Shown here one piece after another: positions 1 through 4,757 of a DNA stretch of 13,010 nt. Made by a program: the position numbers and the translations under genes. Numbering within the stretch: the stretch's first letter is position 1; each line of letters starts with the position of its first letter. The DNA comes from Blastocatellia bacterium (GTDB taxonomy: Bacteria; Acidobacteriota; Blastocatellia; Pyrinomonadales; Pyrinomonadaceae): positions 1 through 13,010 of the forward strand of contig DNND01000028.1 in NCBI GenBank assembly GCA_003488005.1, written 5' to 3'. The notes below the pieces were generated by a model. It had not been told where the DNA came from, did no database searches, and saw only the letters and a list, made by a program, of their open reading frames with translations.

Positions 1-29
1 TTACTGCGGTCGAATTTTTCCTTTGACAT
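1..29 (-). CDS. tuf: Elongation factor Tu, N-terminal start only (cut by window edge)
   Basis: Only the first nine codons are inside the window. They read MSKEKFDRS, which matches the usual bacterial EF-Tu opening M(A/S)KEKF(D/E)R. EF-Tu is the GTPase that delivers aminoacyl-tRNA to the ribosome. The ATG (complement of 27-29) has a GAGGA Shine-Dalgarno-like stretch about 8 nt upstream. The identification rests mainly on context: the four tRNA genes immediately upstream on the same strand, Thr(UGU)-Tyr-Gly-Thr(GGU), are the order that precedes tufB in E. coli and many other bacteria. Cotranscription with these tRNAs is therefore likely. The gene should continue left of the window. Confidence 0.85.
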
Positions 30-41
30 CTTCTATCCTCG

Positions 42-105
42 GTAGCACCGACTTCAGCCGGTGTTGACTTAATAAAACAAATACACAGACTGAAGTCTGT
101 GCTAC
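42..105. repeat. Pair of inverted REP-like palindromes (BIME-like) in the tuf leader
   Basis: Two 23-bp elements face each other at 42-64 and 83-105. The reverse complement of the second matches the first at 20 of 23 positions. Each element starts at its outer end with GTAG and is itself palindromic: CACCGACT/AGCCGGTG around TC in the first, and a perfect CACAGACT/AGTCTGTG around GA in the second. A GTAG foot plus a hairpin is the hallmark of REP elements mobilised by RAYT (TnpA_REP) proteins, and two in opposite orientation make a BIME. The pair lies between the last tRNA (3' end at 124) and the tuf start codon (29), so it would form a strong hairpin in the tRNA-tuf transcript. Confidence 0.75.
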
Positions 106-123
106 TTCGCGAGTCCGATTAAA

Positions 124-198
124 TGGAGCCCGCGATGAGATTTGAACTCATGACCTCCTCCTTACCAAGGAGGCGCTCTACCCCTGAGCTACGCGGGC
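124..198 (-). tRNA. thrT: tRNA-Thr(GGU), CCA encoded
   Basis: The minus strand folds as a cloverleaf. The acceptor arm is GCCCGCG/CGCGGGC (complement of 192-198 with 128-134), the D arm contains AGCTCAGGGGTAGAGC, and the anticodon stem CCTCC/GGAGG holds the loop TTGGTAA with anticodon GGT. The T arm contains the GTTCAAATC core. The discriminator T and a genome-encoded CCA occupy 127-124. It is the fourth and last tRNA before tuf, the position of thrT in E. coli. Confidence 0.96.
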
Positions 199-218
199 CA
201 AACTCAAGGATGAAGTAG

Positions 219-279
219 GAAGGATGAAGGCTGAAGAGCATTCATTGCAATCACGTTCATCCTTCCGCCTTCATCCTTC
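219..279. repeat. Inverted repeat in the Gly-Thr tRNA spacer
   Basis: Arms at 219-236 and 262-279 are complementary at 17 of 18 positions around a 25-nt loop. The arms are built from purine/pyrimidine-biased AAGGATGAAG-type units; further copies of the unit flank them at 206-215 and in 271-285. This gives a long hairpin between two cotranscribed tRNAs. It is a different sequence family from the REP-like pair next to tuf. Confidence 0.7.
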
Positions 280-290
280 AGCCTTACTAT

Positions 291-366
291 TGGAGCGGGC
301 GACGAGATTCGAACTCGCGACCCTCAGCTTGGAAGGCTGATGCTCTACCAACTGAGCTACACCCGC
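291..366 (-). tRNA. glyT: tRNA-Gly(UCC), CCA encoded
   Basis: The cloverleaf is complete on the minus strand. The acceptor is GCGGGTG/CGCCCGC with one G-U pair, the D arm has TAGCTCAGTTGGTAGAGC, and the anticodon stem TCAGC/GCTGA carries loop CTTCCAA with anticodon TCC. The T arm has GTTCGAATC. The discriminator T and CCA are encoded at 294-291. It is third in the four-tRNA operon, as glyT is in E. coli. Confidence 0.97.
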
Positions 367-384
367 CCAACAAATTTCGAATTA

Positions 385-461
385 CGAATTTCGCATTGCG
401 GATTTTCATTTCGCAATCGTCGCTGGCCTTCTTAAATCCGAAATCCGCATTCCGAAATCCG
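385..461. repeat. Inverted repeat in the Tyr-Gly tRNA spacer
   Basis: Arms at 385-406 and 440-461 are complementary at 18 of 22 positions. They are made of repeated AATCCGAAATCCG-like units, with more partial copies at 373-384 and 461-467. This is a third repeat type, unlike those at 42-105 and 219-279. It lies in the 105-bp spacer between two tRNAs of one operon, so it would be a hairpin in the precursor transcript. Confidence 0.55.
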
Positions 462-471
462 AAATCCTTCA

Positions 472-559
472 TGGTGCAGGGGGCAGGATTCGAACCTGCG
501 TAAGGCGTTAGCCTGCCGGGTTTACAGCCCGGTGCCATTAACCACTCGACCACCCCTGC
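472..559 (-). tRNA. tyrU: tRNA-Tyr(GUA), CCA encoded
   Basis: This is an 88-nt class II tRNA on the minus strand. The acceptor is GCAGGGG/CCCCTGC, the anticodon stem CGGG/CCCG carries loop CTGTAAA with anticodon GTA, and a long variable arm (GCAGGCTAACGCCTTAC region) follows, as expected for bacterial tRNA-Tyr. The T arm is GTTCGAATC. Discriminator A and CCA are encoded at 475-472. It is second in the operon, matching tyrU. Confidence 0.97.
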
Positions 560-579
560 ATCTACTGTCAAGTGCTTAG

Positions 580-655
580 TGGAGCCGGCGAAGGGACTTG
601 AACCCCCGACCCTCTGATTACAAATCAGATGCTCTACCAACTGAGCTACGCCGGC
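580..655 (-). tRNA. thrU: tRNA-Thr(UGU), CCA encoded
   Basis: The minus-strand cloverleaf has acceptor GCCGGCG/CGCCGGC, D arm TAGCTCAGTTGGTAGAGC, anticodon stem TCTGA/TCAGA with loop TTTGTAA (anticodon TGT) and T arm GTTCAAGTC. Discriminator T and CCA are encoded at 583-580. It is the first tRNA of the operon, matching thrU of the thrU-tyrU-glyT-thrT-tufB order. Confidence 0.97.
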
Positions 656-695
656 CCGCTATAGAGTACAAATAGCGCATTCCGACAAAATGCGG

Positions 696-724
696 ATACT
701 AACAACCCGCATACGAAAACGCAA
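696..724 (-). promoter_or_regulatory. Candidate promoter of the tRNA-tuf operon
   Basis: On the minus strand, TTGCGT (complement of 719-724) and TAGTAT (complement of 696-701) are separated by 17 bp. Transcription would start near 689, giving a leader of about 35 nt before tRNA-Thr(UGU). The leader region contains a small hairpin, CGCATT/AATGCG, near 676-694. The match to sigma70 consensus is moderate. A competing pair, TTGTCG-17-TCTATA, lies closer but would start inside the tRNA, so it is less likely. Confidence 0.35.
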
Positions 725-755
725 GTCGCACTCAGGATTACAGATATCCTAACAC

Positions 756-881
756 TTATGAGAGGGAAAGAATGAACTGCGCGTTGCAAAACTCACGCGG
801 GTCAGCCTTGAAAATGACGACCGTTGGGCGGAAGTTTTGATACCAGTCGAACGATTCGCTCCATTCTTGAATGATGTTCAC
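756..881 (-). CDS. Possible 41-aa ORF coupled to pgsA
   Basis: A GTG start (complement of 879-881) overlaps the pgsA TGA stop as GTGA, a classic translational-coupling arrangement. An AGG lies about 6 nt upstream. The product has 41 residues, is rich in aromatic residues (W7, F11, W13, Y14, F17) and ends NAQFILSLS. No family is recognised. It has no predicted membrane span and is too short to judge by composition. It could be a real small protein, a leftover C-terminal piece of a longer PgsA or neighbour, or chance. Confidence 0.3.
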   Translation of the reverse strand: MNIIQEWSESFDWYQNFRPTVVIFKADPREFCNAQFILSLS

Positions 882-1564
882 GCTACCTGTGGACGCGATA
901 TGACGGCCCGGTAAAACGAGCGGAAGTAACCGTACATTGAGAGACAAGCTGAGATCACCACCAACCAAAGCATCGCCCTGCCAGCAGTGTAAAGCAGCAC
1001 TTGCCAATCGTTGCTGCTGACGGTCCCGGCTCCAAACAAGTGCTGCCAGGCAGTTTGCAATTCCGGCACAGACCAAAATTGAATCGCCGGAAAAGGTTTG
1101 CCGAAATTTGCGACTGGCGGTTTCCCGGCAACGCTCGCGACAATCAACAATGCGACCGTCAACACCTGGAGCAGCATCTTAAATTTCCCCATCTTGGATG
1201 CTGAAATCACCAATCCATCCGCGGCGGCAATCGAACGCAAGCCAGTTACAGCAAACTCTCGACCAATAATGATCACGACGGCCCAAGCCGGCGCTAACTG
1301 ATTTTCAACCAGCGAAATCAGTGCGGCCGAAATCAGCAGCTTGTCGGCAATTGGATCGAGTAACTGGCCCAGGCGTGTGACCTGCTTGCGGCTGCGCGCG
1401 AAATGTCCGTCCAAATAATCTGTCAACGCCGCTCCCAAAAAAAGTACCACGCCAAAAATATGTCGCGGCACTCCAAAGCTTTCCGAAAATGGCGTCAACA
1501 AAACAACGACCAGGACGGGAACAATAAAGATGCGCAGCAGTGTTAAGCCGTTTGGAAGATTCAC
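878..1564 (-). CDS. pgsA: CDP-diacylglycerol--glycerol-3-phosphate 3-phosphatidyltransferase
   Basis: This inner-membrane enzyme makes phosphatidylglycerophosphate from CDP-diacylglycerol and glycerol 3-phosphate, the committed step to phosphatidylglycerol and cardiolipin. The full CDP-alcohol phosphotransferase signature is present: D49, D52, G53, A56, R57, G66, D70 and D74 with canonical spacing. The opening NLPNGLTLLRIFIVP is typical of PgsA. Hydrophobic segments lie at about 10-24, 34-48, 76-100, 128-145 and 188-210. At 228 aa it is longer than the usual 180-200, owing to an insert around residues 145-185 between the last two membrane segments. The start is GTG (complement of 1562-1564), fixed by the family N-terminus, with AGGCGG upstream. 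DUF262 lies 102 bp upstream on the same strand. Confidence 0.93.
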   Translation of the reverse strand: MNLPNGLTLLRIFIVPVLVVVLLTPFSESFGVPRHIFGVVLFLGAALTDYLDGHFARSRKQVTRLGQLLDPIADKLLISAALISLVENQLAPAWAVVIIIGREFAVTGLRSIAAADGLVISASKMGKFKMLLQVLTVALLIVASVAGKPPVANFGKPFPAIQFWSVPELQTAWQHLFGAGTVSSNDWQVLLYTAGRAMLWLVVISACLSMYGYFRSFYRAVISRPQVA

Positions 1565-1640
1565 TAATCAGTACCGCCTAGAAGCAATGCTGAATTTCAC
1601 GAAGTCAAAACTCCCGCCTAAAGCATAAAATCCCATTGAT

Positions 1641-1682
1641 CGTTACTACCTTTTAACGAGTCGTTACTACCTTTTACCGAGT
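1641..1682. repeat. 21-bp tandem duplication across the DUF262 stop codon
   Basis: Two head-to-tail 21-bp units, 1641-1661 and 1662-1682, differ at one position (TTTTAACGAGT versus TTTTACCGAGT). On the minus strand the unit near 1662-1682 contains the last codons and the TAG-TAA double stop of the DUF262 gene; the second unit repeats the same TAGTAA just downstream. A simple local duplication, such as replication slippage, explains it. Confidence 0.8.
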
Positions 1683-3325
1683 CCAAGGAAATCGTTTAAT
1701 CGCTCGGCCATTCGACCTGCCCGAAAGTCGAGAGTTTCTTCGTAAGCCTTATAATTCAAACGCTCTGAGTCTCTAAAGAAAAGTTGTTCCTCCGCTCTAT
1801 CCCGTTGGGTTGGCGATAATTCTCTATGGGCGACCTGAGGATCGCGATCACTCAACTCGGCGTTATCAGCTTGGGACAGGATCGCATAATTAGCCGCACT
1901 GTTTAGCTTCTCTACTGGAACCTCAAATTGATGCATGAACTTCTTTGGAAAGATGTGATGAACAGCCAGGAGATCGCCCGTCACATCTCTGGCGGCAATC
2001 TCATTTATGGCTCTTCCGCTGGGCCAACTCTGAGCGTCTTGCGCCACGAGGTAAGCGAGATATGTCTGCATCAGAGCGGAGTACATCCGCGTATTGCTCT
2101 TAATATCCTCCGGCTTAATCTTATAGAGACGGTTTTGGGGTATCTTCTTGATTAATAAGGAAGCTCTATTCTTTTGACGAGGCGATAACTCCCGGATGGG
2201 ATTAATATAAGTATTGATAGTCGTCTCTACCGAACCGCGGAAGAGAGCGCGAAAGCCCGTCAGCAAAAGGAAGCGCTTCAATTGCTCTTTGTCTGATTCG
2301 GAAATTTCCCCCGTGTTATCCTTTAGCAAATAAGCTACGGGAATGAGGGCATTCACCGATGGAAGCCATCGTCGAGTTGTCCACCCAAGCTCTTCGCGAA
2401 CCAGACGACAAGCTAATCGAAGGCCTCGTTCCGTTTTGCGCCAAGACTCCTTTACATCCGATGTTTCTGTCGCCCAATTCTTCGGTAGTTTCGAGAAGCT
2501 TGAGTTTCCTCGATGGATTGTTATTAAAGCGCGAGTGACGAAAACAAAATTCAATCCCAAACTGCTTAACTCAGCCTCCTGAACAAAGTCTCGCATCGGT
2601 CCGACGATATGAGCTGTGGCCTCTTGTGATAACCGGGCCGCTTCAACATCCCCTGCCGAAAGCGAAGTTCCACCCTTATTCAGGCGCGCGAATAATTCAA
2701 TTGCATTTTCTTCGTGCTCGTCCTTGAATTCCTCACAAAGCGCATCTACATTGAGCATTGACGCGACACGGTGAAGGCGCTTGCGAACCTCTACTTCTTT
2801 TATTCTGTTCAGTCCAAGTTTATGACGCTCAGAAAGACTGTCTATTACGCTCTCGACACTATTAAGTAGATGGTTCTCATCAACGGTGTGAGTAGATATC
2901 AAATCTGACAACGGCACGAGCGTCGGATCTTCCGCCTCAATTCTCCTTTGCAGCGTCTTCTTCATCATTCCCAAGAAGAATTGCTCATTCTCCAAATCGA
3001 AGAATGCGCGAGTGCTTAAATTCTCATCGGCGGCACCTTCTATCGCTCTCGACAGACTAGTAAGTCTTTGCTGGCCATCTAACAAAAAACCGTAAAAGTT
3101 GTCCATGGATCTCAGAGAAATCTGGTTACCACCTGCCCTTCTTTTCGCTGCTCGATCGTGCCTTGTATTCCAAACGTAGAAACAACCTATCGGCCATTGC
3201 CGATATAGCGAGTCCAGCAATTTAACTACCTTTGCCGGTCGCCAAACGTAATCGCGTTGCATTAGAGGCAAGCGAATTTCGCCGGTGTCAAAGCGTTTCA
3301 CAAGATCAATTATTCTGACATCCAT
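1667..3325 (-). CDS. DUF262 + HNH (DUF1524-like) protein, GmrSD-type restriction candidate
   Basis: This 552-aa protein joins an N-terminal DUF262 domain to a C-terminal HNH nuclease. DUF262 features are QRDYVWRP at 23-30, the signature LLDGQQRLTSL at 81-91 (D83, Q85, Q86, R87) and FARLNKGGTSLS at 212-223. The C-terminal HHIFPKKF at 456-463, followed by N475 and N479 (LNSAANYAILS), is the His-His/Asn core of the DUF1524/HNH type. In GmrSD and relatives, DUF262 is an NTP-dependent regulatory part and the HNH part cuts modified phage DNA; that is family knowledge, not shown here. The ATG has AGGAGA 6 nt upstream. No methyltransferase is adjacent, so a stand-alone type IV-like role fits, although other DUF262 functions are possible. 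Codon choice looks more AT-rich than in uvrA or pgsA, consistent with transfer. Confidence 0.85.
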   Translation of the reverse strand: MDVRIIDLVKRFDTGEIRLPLMQRDYVWRPAKVVKLLDSLYRQWPIGCFYVWNTRHDRAAKRRAGGNQISLRSMDNFYGFLLDGQQRLTSLSRAIEGAADENLSTRAFFDLENEQFFLGMMKKTLQRRIEAEDPTLVPLSDLISTHTVDENHLLNSVESVIDSLSERHKLGLNRIKEVEVRKRLHRVASMLNVDALCEEFKDEHEENAIELFARLNKGGTSLSAGDVEAARLSQEATAHIVGPMRDFVQEAELSSLGLNFVFVTRALITIHRGNSSFSKLPKNWATETSDVKESWRKTERGLRLACRLVREELGWTTRRWLPSVNALIPVAYLLKDNTGEISESDKEQLKRFLLLTGFRALFRGSVETTINTYINPIRELSPRQKNRASLLIKKIPQNRLYKIKPEDIKSNTRMYSALMQTYLAYLVAQDAQSWPSGRAINEIAARDVTGDLLAVHHIFPKKFMHQFEVPVEKLNSAANYAILSQADNAELSDRDPQVAHRELSPTQRDRAEEQLFFRDSERLNYKAYEETLDFRAGRMAERLNDFLGLGKR

Positions 3326-3675
3326 ATCGTTCTCCTGCGTGAAGTGAAGAATGATAAAACAGGCCCAGTGAAAGTAGACGAAGGCCAGAAATCAAAGGTC
3401 ACCGAAGGGTAGATCATAACTGCATTAAGTAACCGAAAACTAGACCGCGAAAAGGTAACGAGGTTTGAGGTCGAAGATTACTGTCCATTCCAGATTCACT
3501 ATATGGCAATTCTATCCCATCAAGCATTGGGTTCGGCAAAGATCTTTCCAAAAGTCCTTGGGGTCAAGCACCCTCCCGCGGGAATCGGAATCTCACGTTG
3601 TGGGCTCGAGGCGCCGAGTATTACGGAGGCTCAGTTTCTCTTTTACTCTAATCTGCCTTGGGTTAGACTTTGCGC
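3326..3675. other. 350-bp divergent intergenic region
   Basis: This gap separates the start codons of the DUF262 gene (minus) and the VapB-like gene (plus), so it should hold promoters for both. I see no convincing coding sequence, tRNA or palindrome in it. An open frame on the plus strand from 3465 has no family resemblance and runs into the antitoxin gene in another frame. The only clear signal is the DUF262 Shine-Dalgarno at its left edge and the -10-like TAGACT at its right edge. Confidence 0.5.
3664..3669 (+). promoter_or_regulatory. Candidate -10 element of a leaderless vapBC-like transcript
   Basis: TAGACT ends 6 bp before the ATG at 3676, so transcription would begin at or next to the start codon. 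No Shine-Dalgarno is present in the preceding 15 nt, which fits leaderless translation. The -35 region (TTTTAC, 3641-3646, 17 bp away) is weak. The geometry is the same as at 7627-7632. Confidence 0.4.
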
Positions 3676-3915
3676 ATGACCTCATACGAAGAAATCCTGG
3701 AGTCGGCAAAGCGGCTCTCTTCGACAGAGCGTTTACAATTGGCCGACGCTTTACTGGCTGAGGAGTTGGGCTTTGGCATGTGGCGCGACCGCGAAGATAT
3801 TGCGGACGTCGCAGACTACGTGTCCGAATTGCGCGACGCCGAGATGCGCGCGCCCGACGGTCGCGAGAAGACTCCCGAGGAGTTCCTGCGAGAGATAGAG
3901 ACTTTTGATGAGTAG
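3676..3915 (+). CDS. VapB-like antitoxin of a PIN-toxin pair
   Basis: This 79-aa acidic protein is encoded directly upstream of, and overlapping, a PIN-domain toxin gene. The N-terminal helix (YEEILESAKRLSSTERLQLADALL, described by residues 4-27) resembles the helical dimerisation region of small 'addiction module' antitoxins. The C-terminal half (residues 36-79) is charged and would be the toxin-neutralising tail. I do not recognise a precise antitoxin family. ATG at 3676 is preferred over an in-frame TTG two codons earlier because it sits at the spacing expected for a leaderless start. The protein would bind and inhibit the toxin and probably repress its own operon. Confidence 0.7.
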   Translation: MTSYEEILESAKRLSSTERLQLADALLAEELGFGMWRDREDIADVADYVSELRDAEMRAPDGREKTPEEFLREIETFDE

Positions 3916-4306
3916 TCCCGCCTGGCTCAACCTCCCGAAGGCATTGGCTGACACAGGTGTTTTCATCCTCTGGTATCGCGGCGAACCAAACGCAAAACTT
4001 TTCTTCCGCAACCCGAATATCGAGATCTATTACAGTAGGATGACGCGAAAAGAGTTGCTACGTCCTCCGATCAGCGATGCCGAGCGTCGGCGAATATTAC
4101 TGATGTTGGGAACCTTGAGACAGGTTAATCCCGATCCAGCCGTGACTGATGCGTACGCCTCACTTCTGCTTCGTTATCCGAATCTGCAACATCATTTGGC
4201 TGATACCTTGATCGCGGCTACGGCAATGGCGAAGAACCTGCCGCTTGTGACCACGAATGTCAGGCACTTCAAAGGTATTGCGGAAATCGAAGTTGTTTCC
4301 TTTTAA
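3908..4306 (+). CDS. PIN-domain toxin, VapC-like ribonuclease
   Basis: This 132-aa protein has the acidic residues of a PIN nuclease in order: D15 (LADTGVF), E49 (MTRKELL), D99 (LADTLIAATA) and N117 (VTTNVRHFKGI), the last often Asp or Asn in VapC. VapC toxins are Mg-dependent endoribonucleases that cut tRNA or rRNA when released from the antitoxin; the target here cannot be read from sequence. The ATG at 3908 overlaps the antitoxin end by 8 nt (ATGAGTAG), so the two are translationally coupled. A TTG one codon earlier is an alternative start. The gene ends 2 bp before the stop of the convergent small gene on the other strand. Confidence 0.85.
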   Translation: MSSPAWLNLPKALADTGVFILWYRGEPNAKLFFRNPNIEIYYSRMTRKELLRPPISDAERRRILLMLGTLRQVNPDPAVTDAYASLLLRYPNLQHHLADTLIAATAMAKNLPLVTTNVRHFKGIAEIEVVSF

Positions 4307-4308
4307 CT

Positions 4309-4524
4309 TCAGTTAGCGGATAGGGCACTACCGAGTGTATCGGGGTCGTGTGAGAATGTTGGCGTGCCGTCGCGTAGCTCCCCGAGACTAGTCTTGTAGT
4401 TCTCCTCGATCTCCCGCCGTCGCTCCTCGATCAGATACCTTTTGAGGAGTTCTTGCAATTCTTCCTTCTCGGCGGTTGAAAGCTGCTTTACGTCTTCGAC
4501 TACTCTTGAAAACTCCTGTGCCAG
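4309..4524 (-). CDS. Orphan antitoxin-like small protein with CTG start
   Basis: An open frame of 71 codons reads MAQEFSRVVEDVKQLSTAEK, continuing with a charged helix rich in E/R (ELLKRYLIEERRREIEENY at 25-43) and a GTPTFSHDPDTLGSAL tail. The layout of an EE-rich helix, an EERRREI core and an F-S-x-D-x-x-x-L tail resembles small type II antitoxins that normally precede a RelE/ParE-type toxin. There is no ATG, GTG or TTG near the start, and an in-frame TAG lies eight codons before the proposed start. CTG at 4522-4524 is preceded by GGAGG with a 7-nt spacer. A cognate toxin is not visible: downstream lies the VapC-like gene in the opposite direction. It could instead be a decaying gene that lost its ATG. 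Confidence 0.6.
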   Translation of the reverse strand: MAQEFSRVVEDVKQLSTAEKEELQELLKRYLIEERRREIEENYKTSLGELRDGTPTFSHDPDTLGSALSAN

Positions 4525-4549
4525 TGCGAAACCTCCATCGTTCTACCGG

Positions 4550-4579
4550 AGGATACTTGATTTGGTTATCGGCTTTCAA
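4550..4579 (-). promoter_or_regulatory. Candidate promoter of the CTG-start antitoxin-like gene
   Basis: On the minus strand, TTGAAA (complement of 4574-4579) and TATCCT (complement of 4550-4555) are 18 bp apart. The predicted start is near 4543, leaving a short leader of about 19 nt that contains the GGAGG at 4532-4536. This supports expression of the gene with the CTG start. Confidence 0.4.
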
Positions 4580-4670
4580 TTCCTAGACCTGCGTGAGCCT
4601 GTACCTGTTTTAACTCCTTGACCTCTTGCGGTGAGCTCCCCGTGAACCGTCTGGCGGCGAAGCGCCCGGT

Positions 4671-4699
4671 TTGCTCGACGTATTGAGTTGGGCTAAAAT
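4671..4699 (+). promoter_or_regulatory. Candidate uvrA promoter
   Basis: TTGCTC at 4671-4676 and TAAAAT at 4694-4699 are separated by exactly 17 bp, a good sigma70-type match. Transcription would begin near 4706, about 50 nt ahead of the uvrA ATG. I see no obvious SOS (LexA) palindrome next to it. Confidence 0.5.
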
Positions 4700-4757
4700 T
4701 CATGATTCGCTACTTCTCGATATTCTCGTCTGTAGCGTCGCAATAAGTAATCGTCCC

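Noticed and set aside
287..640. 117-codon open frame over three tRNA genes
   Set aside because: It is read through tRNA sequences on the same strand; the cloverleaf structures explain the bases.
3465..3761. 98-codon plus-strand frame before the antitoxin gene
   Set aside because: It overlaps the antitoxin gene in another frame, has no family resemblance and no Shine-Dalgarno.
4388..4579. 63-codon minus-strand frame over the CTG-start gene
   Set aside because: The R/K-rich low-quality translation is the shadow frame; the frame at 4309-4524 gives the coherent antitoxin-like protein and has the Shine-Dalgarno.
4671..4757. 29-codon N-terminal extension of UvrA
   Set aside because: The UvrA family begins at MAIDLITVRG, and the candidate -35/-10 elements lie in this stretch.
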